A stretch of 55,450 bases of DNA. It comes from Desulfovibrio sp. (GTDB taxonomy: Bacteria > Desulfobacterota > Desulfovibrionia > Desulfovibrionales > Desulfovibrionaceae). Each line of letters begins with the position of its first letter. Positions within the stretch are counted from its first letter, which is position 1. Shown here one piece after another: positions 17,192-25,936 of this stretch. The stretch is taken from assembly GCA_031287575.1 (NCBI GenBank), contig JAITSV010000014.1:1-55450 (forward strand). The letters are read 5' to 3'. The notes under the pieces are model-generated. The model searched no databases and had not been told where the DNA came from. It was given only the letters and a program-made list of their open reading frames with translations. Both the position numbers and the translations under genes were made by a program.

Positions 17192-18349
17192 ATGCGCAAA
17201 TCCGTATCCGCGATGTTGCTGGTTGCCGCCATGCTGCTCATGGCCGCCCTGACCGGCTGCGGCGAAGACAAGAAGCCTGCCGAGGCCCCCAAGGCCGAGC
17301 AGAAGCCCGCCGCCGCCGCGCCCGCTCCGGCTGCCGCCCCGGCACCCGCTCCTGTGAAGGAAATGCAGGTCGGCTTCGTCTACGTTTCGCCCGTGGGCGA
17401 CGTGGGCTGGTCCTGGGCGCATGACCAGGCCCGCAAGGCCATCGCGGAAATGCCCGGCGTGACCACCTCGTTCGTGGAATCGGTGCCCGAAGGGGCCGAC
17501 GCCGAACGCGTCATCCAGAACATGGCGCGCAAGGGCTTCGACATCATCTTCACCACCAGCTTCGGGTACATGGACCCCACACTGAAGGTGGCGGAGCAGT
17601 TCCCCAACATTACCTTCATGCATTGCTCGGGCTACAAGACCGCGCCCAACATGAGCAACTACTTCGGGCGCATGTATCAGGCCCGTTACCTGACCGGCAT
17701 GGTGGCCGGCGCCATGACCAAGTCGAACGTCCTCGGCTACGTGGCGGCCTTCCCCATCCCCGAGGTGATTCGCGGCATCAACGCCTACACCCTGGGCGTA
17801 CGCGCCGTGAATCCCAAGGCCGAGGTGCGCGTGGTGTGGACCAAGACCTGGTACGACCCCGCCACCGAAAAGGAAGCCGCCAAGAGCCTGCTGGACGTGG
17901 GCGCCGACGTCATCGCCCAGCACCAGGATTCCCCCGGTCCGCAGGAAGCGGCCCAGGAACGCGGCGTGTACTCGGTGGGCTACAACTCGGACATGAGCCA
18001 CTTCGCCCCCAAGTCGCTGCTGACGTCCGCCGTGTGGAACTGGGCTCCGTTCTACAAGGACGTGGTGGAAAAGGTCCGCAAGGGTGAATGGAAGTCCGGC
18101 GCCTACTGGCCCGGTATCGAAACCGGCATCGTGGGCATCGCCCCCTATGGCGACATGGTGCCGCAGGACGTGCGTTCCAGGGTGGACGCGCGCAAGGCCG
18201 AGATCGTGGCGGGCACCTACAAGGTGTTCTCCGGACCGGTCAAGGACCAGAACGGCGCCGTGCGCGTGCCCGAAGGCCAGGTGCTTTCCGATCAGGACAT
18301 GCTGGGCATGACCTGGTTCGTGGAAGGCGTGGTCGGTTCCACCCAGTAG
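17192..18349 (+). CDS. BMP-family substrate-binding lipoprotein (purine nucleoside ABC transporter)
   Basis: This 385-residue protein has a lipoprotein signal peptide with lipobox LTGC (Cys23), then an Ala/Pro/Lys-rich tether to about residue 55. The BMP/PnrA binding domain follows, with QVGFVYVSPVGDVGWSWAHDQ, ERVIQNMARKGFDIIFTTSFGYMDP, NVLGYVAAFPIPEVIRGINAYTLG and DVIAQHQDSPGPQEAAQERG. BMP proteins such as TmpC/PnrA bind purine nucleosides. Upstream gpt and downstream RbsC-type permeases and an ATPase support nucleoside or base uptake. GAGGAGG at 17179-17185 sets ATG 17192. Confidence 0.9.
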   Translation: MRKSVSAMLLVAAMLLMAALTGCGEDKKPAEAPKAEQKPAAAAPAPAAAPAPAPVKEMQVGFVYVSPVGDVGWSWAHDQARKAIAEMPGVTTSFVESVPEGADAERVIQNMARKGFDIIFTTSFGYMDPTLKVAEQFPNITFMHCSGYKTAPNMSNYFGRMYQARYLTGMVAGAMTKSNVLGYVAAFPIPEVIRGINAYTLGVRAVNPKAEVRVVWTKTWYDPATEKEAAKSLLDVGADVIAQHQDSPGPQEAAQERGVYSVGYNSDMSHFAPKSLLTSAVWNWAPFYKDVVEKVRKGEWKSGAYWPGIETGIVGIAPYGDMVPQDVRSRVDARKAEIVAGTYKVFSGPVKDQNGAVRVPEGQVLSDQDMLGMTWFVEGVVGSTQ

Positions 18350-18378
18350 CCGCGTCCAAGAACCGGAGCCCCCTGTCC

Positions 18379-19452
18379 ATGTTCCTACCCAGAGTCGTGA
18401 AACGGCAGGAGCCCCTTCAATGGGGCTCCTTTTTCATTTTCGCGGTGGCCCTCGTCGTTTCGCTGGGGGTCAGCTGCGCGTTGCTCGCCGTGCATGGCAA
18501 GCCGCCGCTGAAGGCGCTGGCGGTCCTGTGGTCGGGCGGTTTCGGCGGTCCCTTCGCGCTGGAAGACACGCTGCTCAAATCCATCCCCATCTTCCTGTGT
18601 TCGCTGGGCGTGGCCGTGTCGTTCCGCATGCAGGTGTGGAACATCGGCGCCGAGGGGCAGTTCGCCCTGGGCGCGGTGGGCGCCACGTGGGCGGTGCTGG
18701 CCTTTCCGGGCCTGCCCCTATGGGCCATGATGCCGGTGATGTTCCTGTGCGCCGCCATCGCGGGCGGGCTGTGGGCGGCGGTGCCCGCCGTGCTGCGCCT
18801 GCGCTTCGGCATGAACGAGATCATCTCCACCCTGATGTTCAACTACATCGGCATCCTGTTCCTGCAATTCCTGGTTTACGGCGCATGGAAGGATCCGGCC
18901 AGCTTCGGCTTTCCCATGACCCCCATCTTTCCCAAGGCCGCCATCATCGGCCCCATAGCCCCGGCCACCCTGGGCCGGGTGCACTGGGGGCTTGCGGTGT
19001 GCGTGGGCGTGGCCGTGCTGCTGGCCGTGTTCCTGAAGCGCACCCGCCTCGGCTTCGAACTGCTGGCCGGGGGCGAAAACCCCCGCGCCGCACGCTATGC
19101 CCGCATGCCCTACAACCTGCTGGTGCTGCTGGTCATGTCGCTGTGCGGCGCGCTGGCGGGGTTTGCCGGGTGCATCGAAACATCGGCCACGGTCAACCGC
19201 CTGCAACCCAGCATCATGGTGGGCTACGGCTACACCGCCATCGTGGTGGCCTGGCTGTCGCGCCTGCGGGTCAGCTCCATCGCCTGTTTCGCCTTTCTGC
19301 TGGCGGGGCTGCGGGTGGGCGTGGAACACCTGCAACTGGATCTGCAAGTGCCCGCCGCCTTCGGGGGCATTCTTGAAGGCATGATCCTGCTTTCGGTGCT
19401 GGCCGGGCAGTTCTTCGACCGTTATCGCTTCACGCTGAAGGGGAGAAGCTAG
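18379..19452 (+). CDS. ABC transporter permease (nucleoside/BPL_2 family), first subunit
   Basis: This 357-residue integral membrane protein has about ten hydrophobic segments and the family motif region KSIPIFLCSLGVAVSFRMQVWNIGAEGQ followed by MNEIISTLMFNYIG. These are typical of YufP/NupB-like permeases of BMP-dependent transporters. Near the C-terminus RTRLGFELLAGGENPRAARYA is the cytoplasmic coupling region that contacts the ATPase. It pairs with the next permease, which starts 2 bp after this stop. ATG 18379 follows CGGAG with a 10-base spacer. Confidence 0.88.
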   Translation: MFLPRVVKRQEPLQWGSFFIFAVALVVSLGVSCALLAVHGKPPLKALAVLWSGGFGGPFALEDTLLKSIPIFLCSLGVAVSFRMQVWNIGAEGQFALGAVGATWAVLAFPGLPLWAMMPVMFLCAAIAGGLWAAVPAVLRLRFGMNEIISTLMFNYIGILFLQFLVYGAWKDPASFGFPMTPIFPKAAIIGPIAPATLGRVHWGLAVCVGVAVLLAVFLKRTRLGFELLAGGENPRAARYARMPYNLLVLLVMSLCGALAGFAGCIETSATVNRLQPSIMVGYGYTAIVVAWLSRLRVSSIACFAFLLAGLRVGVEHLQLDLQVPAAFGGILEGMILLSVLAGQFFDRYRFTLKGRS

Positions 19453-19453
19453 C

Positions 19454-20380
19454 ATGGACATGGATACCGCGCTGCTGCTCTCCATCCTGGCCGCCACCGT
19501 GCAGTCGGGCACGCCCATCCTGTACGCCACCTTGGGCGAGATGTTCACCGAACGCTCCGGCGTGCTGAACCTGGGCGTGGAAGGCATGATGATCGTGGGG
19601 GCGTTCACCGGGTTTCTGGCCACCCACCTTACCGGCAACCCGTGGGCCGGGGTGCTGGCCGCCGGGCTGTGCGGGGGCGGGCTGTCCCTGCTGCACGGGG
19701 TGGTCTGCCTGATCTTTCAGGGCAACCAGGTGGTGTCCGGCCTGGCGCTGACCATTCTGGGGCTGGGGCTGGCCGACTTTCTGGGCACGCCGTACGTGGG
19801 CATCACCACCACCGGCTTCCAGGCCTTCGCCGTGCCGGTGCTGGCGGATATTCCCGTGCTGGGCACCATATTTTTCCGGCACGACGCGCTGGTCTACCTG
19901 TCGTACCTGCTGCCGCCGCTGTTCTGGCTGTTCATGGCCCGCACCCGTCCTGGGCTGGCCCTGCGCGCCGCGGGCGAGCACCCCGCCGCCGCATCCGCCG
20001 CCGGGCTCTCGCCGGTGCGCATCCGCTGGTGCGGCATCTTCACGGGCGGCTTTCTGGCCGGCATCGGCGGGGCCTACCTGTCGCTGGCCTACACCCACCT
20101 GTGGACCAACAACATGACCTCCGGGCGCGGCTGGATTGCCGTGGCGCTGGTCATCTTCGCCTTCTGGCGACCTGGGCGCGCCGTGTTCGGCGCGTACCTG
20201 TTCGGCGGGGTGATGGCCCTGCAACTGCGCTTGCAGGCCATGGGGGCCAACCTGCCCTCGTCGCTGATGCTCATGCTGCCCTACGCGCTGACCGTGCTGG
20301 TGCTGCTGGCCTCGTCGGCGCGCGGCGGCGGGCGTGCCGCGCCTGCCGCGCTGGGCGTGAACATCGAGCCCGAGGAATGA
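19454..20380 (+). CDS. ABC transporter permease (nucleoside family), second subunit
   Basis: This 308-residue membrane protein shows the YufQ/NupC pattern: an N-terminal segment SGTPILYATLGEMFTERSGVLNLGVEGMM, repeated hydrophobic helices and the coupling loop TRPGLALRAAGEHPAAASAAG. With the first permease it forms the heterodimeric channel of the purine nucleoside importer. The gene begins 2 bp after the preceding stop and ends 4 bp before the ATPase start, so the order permease-permease-ATPase is a tight operon. Confidence 0.88.
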   Translation: MDMDTALLLSILAATVQSGTPILYATLGEMFTERSGVLNLGVEGMMIVGAFTGFLATHLTGNPWAGVLAAGLCGGGLSLLHGVVCLIFQGNQVVSGLALTILGLGLADFLGTPYVGITTTGFQAFAVPVLADIPVLGTIFFRHDALVYLSYLLPPLFWLFMARTRPGLALRAAGEHPAAASAAGLSPVRIRWCGIFTGGFLAGIGGAYLSLAYTHLWTNNMTSGRGWIAVALVIFAFWRPGRAVFGAYLFGGVMALQLRLQAMGANLPSSLMLMLPYALTVLVLLASSARGGGRAAPAALGVNIEPEE

Positions 20381-20384
20381 TGCC

Positions 20385-21971
20385 ATGAGCGATACGCCGC
20401 ATACCCCCGCCGCCGTGGCACCGGAAACGCCCCGCCGCGCCCGCGAGGCCCACGCCCACATGCCGCCCGTGGTGCGCCTGGACGGCATCTGCAAGTCGTT
20501 CGGCAAGGTGCGCGCCAACCACGACATCACGCTGGACATCCGCCCCGGCTGCATCAAGGCGTTGCTTGGCGAAAACGGCGCGGGCAAGTCCACGCTCATG
20601 TCCATCCTGGCGGGCAAGCTGCGCCAGGACGCGGGCGCCATCATGGTGGACGGTGCGCCCACGGTGTTTGCATCGCCGCGTGACGCCCTGCGCGCGGGCA
20701 TCGGCATGGTCTACCAGCACTTCATGCTGGTGGATTCCATGACCGTGGCCGAAAACGTGCTGCTGGGCCAGTCGCCGCACATGGTATTGCGCCCCGCGCG
20801 CATGCGCGACGAGGTGGCCGCCCTGGCCGAACGCTACGGCCTGGCCGTGGACCCGGCGGCCCGCGTGGGTGGCCTGTCCATGGGCGAGCGGCAGCGTGTG
20901 GAAATTCTGAAGCTGCTGTACCGCGACAGCCGCGTGCTGATCCTGGACGAACCCACGGCGGTGCTGACCCCGCGCGAGACCGACCAGTTGTTCGAAGCCA
21001 TGTGGCGCATGGCCGAGCAGGGCAAGGCGCTGGTGTTCATCAGCCACAAGCTGCAGGAAGTGCTGACCGTTGCCGACGAGATCGCCATCCTGCGCCGGGG
21101 CGAGGTGGTGGACGAGTTCAGCGAGGCGGACGTGCCCAACCAGACCGTACTGGCCAACCGCATGGTGGGCCGCGACGTGGTGTTGCAGGTGGACGCCAAG
21201 CGGCTGACCCCGGTGGATACCGTGCTGTCCGTCGAGCATCTTTCCGGCTCCGGGCTTTCCGACGTCTCGCTGGAGGTGCGGCGCGGCGAGATCGTGGCCA
21301 TCGCCGGGGTGGCGGGCAACGGGCAGAAGGAACTGGTGGAAGCCATCTGTGGCCTGGCCCGGCCCGAAACGGGCGAGGTGCGCATCCTTGGCCGCCCGTG
21401 GCGCGAATTCTTCGCCGGGCCTCCCGGCAGGCGCGGGCTGGCCTACATCCCCGAGGACCGGCAGGGGCTGGCCACCTGCCGCCATCTGGACCTTGTGGAT
21501 AACTTTCTGCTGACCACGCGCAACCTGTTCGCCAAGGGCGTGTTCCTGGACCGGGCCGAAGCCGTCAACGCGGTGAAGCGGGTGGTGTGGGAATACAACG
21601 TGCAGCCCGGTGACATCACCGCGTCCGCGCGGGCGCTTTCGGGCGGCAACCTGCAAAAGCTGGTCATCGGGCGCGAGTTTTTCCGCAAGCCGGAAGTCAT
21701 CGTGGCCGAAAACCCCACCCAGGGGCTGGATATTTCCGCCACCGAGGAAGTGTGGGGCAGGCTGCTGGAGGCGCGCTCCACCGCCGGGGTGCTGCTGGTC
21801 ACCGGCGACCTGAACGAGGCGCTGGAACTGGCCGACCGCATCGCGGTGATGTACCGGGGCCGGTTCATCGACGTGTTCGACAAGAACGACACCGCCAAGG
21901 TGGAGGCCATCGGCCTGATGATGGCCGGGGTGCGCCCGGATGAGACGGGCGAGGCGGAGACGTCAGCGTAG
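20385..21971 (+). CDS. ABC transporter ATPase with two nucleotide-binding domains (sugar/nucleoside type)
   Basis: This 528-residue protein has two ABC domains, like RbsA, XylG or YufO. The first has Walker A GENGAGKST at about 63-71, signature LSMGERQRVE and Walker B VLILDEPTAVL. The second has a degenerate Walker A, GVAGNGQKE at about 306-314, lacking the usual K-S/T, as is common in this family. It keeps signature LSGGNLQKLVIGRE and VAENPTQGLD. One catalytic and one degenerate site are therefore expected. It powers the BMP-dependent importer encoded just upstream. A long perfect inverted repeat follows the gene. Confidence 0.9.
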   Translation: MSDTPHTPAAVAPETPRRAREAHAHMPPVVRLDGICKSFGKVRANHDITLDIRPGCIKALLGENGAGKSTLMSILAGKLRQDAGAIMVDGAPTVFASPRDALRAGIGMVYQHFMLVDSMTVAENVLLGQSPHMVLRPARMRDEVAALAERYGLAVDPAARVGGLSMGERQRVEILKLLYRDSRVLILDEPTAVLTPRETDQLFEAMWRMAEQGKALVFISHKLQEVLTVADEIAILRRGEVVDEFSEADVPNQTVLANRMVGRDVVLQVDAKRLTPVDTVLSVEHLSGSGLSDVSLEVRRGEIVAIAGVAGNGQKELVEAICGLARPETGEVRILGRPWREFFAGPPGRRGLAYIPEDRQGLATCRHLDLVDNFLLTTRNLFAKGVFLDRAEAVNAVKRVVWEYNVQPGDITASARALSGGNLQKLVIGREFFRKPEVIVAENPTQGLDISATEEVWGRLLEARSTAGVLLVTGDLNEALELADRIAVMYRGRFIDVFDKNDTAKVEAIGLMMAGVRPDETGEAETSA

Positions 21972-22000
21972 ACCGCGTGCCTGCATATTGCCGACGATTC

Positions 22001-22051
22001 AATGACGAAACGGCGGGCCATCCCGATGGGGTGGCCCGCCGTTTCGTCATT
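22001..22051. terminator. Bidirectional terminator-like hairpin
   Basis: The arms at 22001-22020 and 22032-22051 are perfect 20-bp reverse complements around an 11-base loop. The element lies between the convergent ABC-ATPase and FmdB-like genes. There is no long T-run, but stem length and position make it the likely terminator for both. Confidence 0.75.
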
Positions 22052-22095
22052 GGTGGGGGAAAAGGGGGGAGGGAAGGAGCGAGGTTGTCACAGCC

Positions 22096-22413
22096 TTAGC
22101 TGGAGCAACCGCACCCGCCGCCATTGCCTCCGCCGCAACCGCCCGGCTTGGGCGCGGTACCGCTGGCGCAGGCACAACCGGAAGCAGGAGTGGCGGCAGC
22201 ACTGGCACAGCCGCAGCCCGTGGCGGCCCCGGCCCCGGCGTTGCGCGGGGTGCTGGTGAACGGGCTGCCCGCACGTAGTTTGGGGGTGGCGGCGGACATC
22301 ATCCGGGTGCCCTGTCCGCCGCAGGCGGGGCAGGCGCAGGTTTCGGCATCGCGGGCGCACAGTTCCTCGAACACGGCGCCGCACCCCTGGCAGGAAAATT
22401 CGTACATGGGCAT
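22096..22413 (-). CDS. FmdB-type zinc-ribbon protein with Cys/Gly-rich tail
   Basis: This 105-residue protein starts MPMYEFSCQGCGAVFEEL, the classic FmdB zinc-ribbon opening, with the knuckles CQGC and CPAC. FmdB-like proteins are small and were linked to regulation of formamidase and formylmethanofuran dehydrogenase genes; the real function is uncertain. The C-terminal half is unusual for its cysteines, with 7 spread among Gly and Ala (GCGC, GCAC, GGC, GCGC), giving 13 cysteines in all. The tail resembles a metal-binding or trafficking segment, although Gly/Ser-rich tails are common in the family. The gene is divergent from the PfpI-like gene. Confidence 0.8.
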   Translation of the reverse strand: MPMYEFSCQGCGAVFEELCARDAETCACPACGGQGTRMMSAATPKLRAGSPFTSTPRNAGAGAATGCGCASAAATPASGCACASGTAPKPGGCGGGNGGGCGCSS

Positions 22414-22772
22414 GTGTGTGACCTTTGCGTGTCGACCGGTTTTCGACCGGGCGTGATGTGTGGTTGCGGTTGTAAGCAGCCGCCGAACGCGCTATTGATA
22501 GAATGCGCAAACACCTCCGCGCGGTGCGTCGGCATCCATGTGCCCATCCATGTGCCCATCCATGTGGATGGACCGCGAGCCGCTCGGCGGGGAACAATCC
22601 TGCGGCGTCCTTTTGGCTAGGCACTTCAATAATCATTTCGCGCGGGGACGCAAGCCGAGGCACAAGCGTTGCGCCGCACCGGCGCTTGCATCCCATCCCA
22701 ACCCCCGACCGGCACGCCCGGCGACGGTCCGAAGACTCGCCACCGAGCGCGTCGGCTGCAAAGGAGCACGAC
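22414..22772. other. Divergent intergenic region with 12-bp tandem repeat
   Basis: No gene is supported here. At 22533-22567 three copies of catccatgtgcc occur, the last running into a CCATCCATGTGGATGG palindrome. AAGGAG at 22761-22766 is the ribosome site for the PfpI-like gene. Promoters for both divergent genes must lie here, but I cannot place them. Confidence 0.6.
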
Positions 22773-23360
22773 ATGGCCGTGAAGAAGATTCTGTTCCTGG
22801 TGGGCGATTTCGTGGAAGACTACGAAGTCATGGTGCCGTTCCAGATGCTGCTGATGGTGGGGCACGACGTGCACGCGGTGTGCCCCGGCAAGAAGGCGGG
22901 CCAGCAGGTGCGCACTGCGGTGCACGACTTCGAGGGAGACCAGACCTATTCCGAAAAGCCGGGCCACAACTTTACCCTGAACGCCGACTTCGACGCCGTG
23001 AACACGGCGGACTACGACGCGCTGGTGATTCCCGGCGGCCGCGCCCCGGAATACATCCGCCTGAATCCGCGCGTGGTCGAGATCGTGCGCGAGATGGCGG
23101 CGGCCAAGAAGCCCATCGCCTCGGTGTGCCATGGCCCGCAGTTGCTGGTGACGGCGGGCGTGGTCAAGGGGCTGTCCTGCACCGCGTATCCCGCCGTGAA
23201 GCCGGACATCGAAGATGCGGGCGGCACGTGGTGCGCGGTGAATGATACCTTCACCAATGCCTGCGTGGACGGCAATGTGGTCACCGCGCCCGCGTGGCCC
23301 GCGCACCCCGAGTGGATGCGCAAGTTCTTGGGGGTGCTGGGTTCGCGCATCGAACCGTAG
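22773..23360 (+). CDS. DJ-1/PfpI family protein
   Basis: This 195-residue single-domain protein has the nucleophile-elbow motif [10 protein letters not shown] with Cys119-His120 and the family N-terminus [23 protein letters not shown], which includes the conserved acidic residue. Members act as deglycases, proteases or stress chaperones, so the exact activity cannot be fixed by sequence. The length fits YhbO/PfpI, with a small extra C-terminal part. The TAG stop at 23358-23360 is the first position of a dispersed hairpin repeat, so the mRNA very likely ends within or after that repeat. Confidence 0.88.
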   Translation: MAVKKILFLVGDFVEDYEVMVPFQMLLMVGHDVHAVCPGKKAGQQVRTAVHDFEGDQTYSEKPGHNFTLNADFDAVNTADYDALVIPGGRAPEYIRLNPRVVEIVREMAAAKKPIASVCHGPQLLVTAGVVKGLSCTAYPAVKPDIEDAGGTWCAVNDTFTNACVDGNVVTAPAWPAHPEWMRKFLGVLGSRIEP

Positions 23361-23505
23361 GGGACTGCCCCAAATAGTCTTTTTGCCCGTTGGCTGCGTC
23401 AAACTTCGCCTGCCATGTCGGTCGAATACGATAAGAGTATACTCCCTCATGGCAGGCTCGTTTTCCTTGCCAACGAACAAAAATCCTAATTTGGGCCGAG
23501 TCCCC
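23360..23505 (+). repeat. Dispersed long-hairpin repeat, copy A (146 bp)
   Basis: The two ends are inverted repeats (GGGGACT / AGTCCCC, then CCCAAAT / ATTTGGG, TTTTTG / CAAAAA, CGTTGGC / GCCAACG, GCCTGCCATG / CATGGCAGGC). The middle holds the 10-bp palindrome GAGTATACTC. The whole element can fold into one long imperfect hairpin. Its first G is the last base of the pfpI stop codon. Two further copies are at 39343-39660 and 55186-55333. Short open frames inside (for example one starting MREYTL on the minus strand) are not persuasive as genes. Confidence 0.9.
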
Positions 23506-23626
23506 AGCGGAGCAGGCTGCTCAGCGTGCTTGCCCGCACCAGTTCCCGCGATGGAAGACCGTCGCGGGGTCTGGTGAAGCAAGGCATAATCGATCTGTCG
23601 TATCTCGCGGAAGATACTCGTGTAGC

Positions 23627-23656
23627 GCGACGTCCGGCGACCCCGCCGGACGTCGC
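23627..23656. promoter_or_regulatory. Perfect 13-bp stem hairpin just upstream of the hydrolase gene
   Basis: GCGACGTCCGGCG (23627-23639) and CGCCGGACGTCGC (23644-23656) flank the loop ACCC. There is no T-tract. It ends 35 bp before the start codon of the dienelactone hydrolase-like gene, so it could be an operator, a leader structure or the end of an upstream transcript. Confidence 0.5.
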
Positions 23657-23691
23657 TGCATATGGCGCGTGACCGCCACCGGGGAGGCTTG

Positions 23692-24558
23692 ATGGACACG
23701 AAGGATGCCGGGATGGGCGCGTGGAGCGGAGCCGTCGGGTTGTTCGCCGACGATTCGCTGGCGTGGGCGGGCAGGGCGGTGGCCTATGCCGCGCCTGCCA
23801 GTTCTGCCAACTTGGAAGGTGCGGCGGGACCGGATAGCGGTACGGTGGACTGCGAGGGGCGCCTGTTTTTGCCGGGCGGGTTCGGGGTTGCCGCTGAAGA
23901 AGGGCAGCCCGGCGGCGTGCCCGGCGTGCTGTTGCTGCACGAGTACACCGGGCTTGGCGGCTATCTGTTCCGCAGTGCCGCGCGGCTGGTGCGGGCGGGG
24001 TATGCCGTGCTGTGCGCCGACCTGTACGGCACCGCGTTGCGCCCCACGGACATCGGGCAGGCCCGCGCCTGCCTGCGTCCCCTGCGTGACGACCGGGCGC
24101 TGCTGCACCTGCGCGCCCGGGCCGGGCTGGATGCGCTGGCCAGCGTGCCCGGCGTGGACGCGGGGTGCCTGCTGGCCATGGGATTTTCACTGGGCGGCGG
24201 GGCCACGCTGGAACTGGTTCGCGCTGGCGCACCCCTGCGCGGCGCCGCCAGCATGTACGGCTACATTTCCTCGTCGCAGCCGGTGGCGCCCGGCGCGGCG
24301 CATTGCCCGGTGCTGGTGCATCTGGCCGGGCACGACCATGTCATTCCCCTGCGCGAGGTGGAGCCGTTCGTGCGCGAAATGTCCGCCGCCAACGTGGATT
24401 GCCGGGTGGTGCTGCACGCGGGCGCGGGCCACGGCTTTTGCAATGCGGCCCACGGGACGGCGTTTGACGCTGCGGCATCCTGGCACTGCCCGCGTACGGA
24501 GGCCAGGGCCTGGGACGACGTGTTGCGCTTTTTCGCGGAGTGTCTGGAGGACCGTTGA
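23692..24558 (+). CDS. Dienelactone hydrolase-like alpha/beta hydrolase
   Basis: This 288-residue protein has an alpha/beta hydrolase core after an N-terminal region of about 70 residues that I do not recognise. The catalytic triad reads Ser166 in GFSLGGG, Asp215 in LAGHDHVIP and His247 in GAGHGF. Typical dienelactone hydrolases use Cys at the nucleophile site; this one has Ser, making an esterase-like activity more likely. LLHEYTGLGGYLF near residue 83 supplies the oxyanion-hole region. GGGGAGG upstream supports ATG 23692 over an earlier in-frame ATG at 23662. It may be co-transcribed with nothing else, as the next gene is convergent. Confidence 0.8.
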   Translation: MDTKDAGMGAWSGAVGLFADDSLAWAGRAVAYAAPASSANLEGAAGPDSGTVDCEGRLFLPGGFGVAAEEGQPGGVPGVLLLHEYTGLGGYLFRSAARLVRAGYAVLCADLYGTALRPTDIGQARACLRPLRDDRALLHLRARAGLDALASVPGVDAGCLLAMGFSLGGGATLELVRAGAPLRGAASMYGYISSSQPVAPGAAHCPVLVHLAGHDHVIPLREVEPFVREMSAANVDCRVVLHAGAGHGFCNAAHGTAFDAAASWHCPRTEARAWDDVLRFFAECLEDR

Positions 24559-24621
24559 CCCCGTGGCCGTGACCATGTTCGTGACCGGGGGCGGAGAAGG
24601 GCGGTTGCGGCGGTGCCAGCC

Positions 24622-25596
24622 CTAGAACTGCGGCATGGGCCGTTCGCGGCCGTCGGGGAACAGGCCGGGCTGCGGCGGCGTGGCCTTGCGCCGCGCGCCC
24701 AGCACGTTGGGCAGGGGGGCAGCCGCGTTGCCGCCGCTCCAGAAATCGGCCATGTGGCGTCCCATCCAGATGTCGGTGCGCACGGGGGTGCGCAGGTACA
24801 ACCCGGCCTGCGGGCCGCCCTCCACGTACATCACGTCGCGGATGTCGATGGGCAGCGCCAGCAGGATGGTGGCGAAGCGCCACGCCGTGAGCGGTTCGCG
24901 GCAGTGCAGGAACAGGATGGCCCCGCTGCCGTCCTGGCCCACGGCGGCCACCGAATACAGCGGTCCGCCCCGCGGCCACAGGATGCGCCGGTTGGCCCCG
25001 ATGAGCCGGTAGTTCTGCACCACCCCACGGTATTGCGGCAGCAGCGTTTCCCATGGGTCGACGGTACGGTCCAACAAATCGGCCTGGGGCAAATCGGCCT
25101 GGGGCAGATCGGGCGACAGCGGCCCGAACACGAAGAACGCCCCCAGGTTGCCCCCGATGCGCGGATTGTTCAGGTGCGCGCCGTTGCGCAGGTAGCCGGT
25201 GCTGGTGCGTGCGTCGGGCAGGTACATGCTGGCGTTGATCACCGCGTTCAGGTCGTGGCGGCGGGCCCATTCGGCCAGCGACAGGGCGGGTTCGCCTTCT
25301 TCCGACGTGGTGTGCAGGCTGAATTCGTAGTAGGCGGGGTCGATGCGCAGGGCCACGATGCGTTCGGGGCCGTCGGGTGCGTCGGGCGCGGGAAAGATGC
25401 CCAGTTGCAGCCCGGTGTCCAGTTCCGTCCAGCCGGCACCCTCGTCCGCCCGCGCCGTGGCCGCCGACAGCAGCAGGCCCAACACCGCCAGCATGGCAGC
25501 CGCCTTGCGCAGGGCGCGCGTGCAGCCTCCCGGGCGGCGGATGCCGGACGGGACTGGGCGCGCGGGCGTGGCAGGGAGCGATGCGGTGACGGTCAT
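24622..25596 (-). CDS. Exported phosphodiester glycosidase (NAGPA) family protein
   Basis: This 324-residue protein has an N-terminal signal or anchor (about 32-50, AAAMLAVLGLLLSAATARA) after a basic lead. The body fits the NAGPA/YigE-like phosphodiester glycosidase fold: ALRIDPAYYEFSLHT, then NAVINASMYLPDARTSTGYLRNG with the N-[AG]-x-[FY] core motif, and VMYVEGGPQAGLYL matching the late LDGG motif. It acts outside the cytoplasm, and the bacterial substrate is not known. ATG 25596 places the signal peptide near the start; a longer frame upstream is open but not signal-like. A 15-bp repeat at 25074-25104 encodes PQADLPQADL. Confidence 0.75.
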   Translation of the reverse strand: MTVTASLPATPARPVPSGIRRPGGCTRALRKAAAMLAVLGLLLSAATARADEGAGWTELDTGLQLGIFPAPDAPDGPERIVALRIDPAYYEFSLHTTSEEGEPALSLAEWARRHDLNAVINASMYLPDARTSTGYLRNGAHLNNPRIGGNLGAFFVFGPLSPDLPQADLPQADLLDRTVDPWETLLPQYRGVVQNYRLIGANRRILWPRGGPLYSVAAVGQDGSGAILFLHCREPLTAWRFATILLALPIDIRDVMYVEGGPQAGLYLRTPVRTDIWMGRHMADFWSGGNAAAPLPNVLGARRKATPPQPGLFPDGRERPMPQF

Positions 25597-25826
25597 GTCG
25601 GTATGGAGGGTGTGTCTGCGGTGGGTGGCCGGACTCCTTGGCAGGTGCGTCGTGGCGGCATCCGGGCGCAGGAACGGTGCATGCGGCGAGGCCATACCAG
25701 GCCCACTCGGGCCGGCCAACTCGGGTCAGGAAGGTCCCGGACGGGCCCCCCCTTCCGGTGCAGGCTGGCAGTGTAGGGGAAACCCTTGCGTGGCGCAACG
25801 GGCACCGCATGCCCGGTCAGGGCTGG

Positions 25827-25868
25827 CAGGAACTGGGCAGGAACTGGGCAGGAATTGGGCAGGACTGG
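25827..25868. repeat. Intergenic 11-bp tandem repeat
   Basis: The unit caggaactggg occurs about 3.8 times, the last copies slightly altered, upstream of the metF promoter. Confidence 0.85.
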
Positions 25869-25936
25869 CAGGGAGACGGAACAGGCGGATGCCGACAGTG
25901 ACGGATAGGTGTTGCGTTCCGGCGGACATTTCAATA

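Noticed and set aside
23360..23505. Small protein genes inside the hairpin repeats (frames starting MREYTL on the minus strand, and a plus-strand frame with YSLMAGSFSLPTNKNPN)
   Set aside because: They are short, have no ribosome site, are interrupted in copy B, and their similarity between copies is explained by conservation of the hairpin arms.
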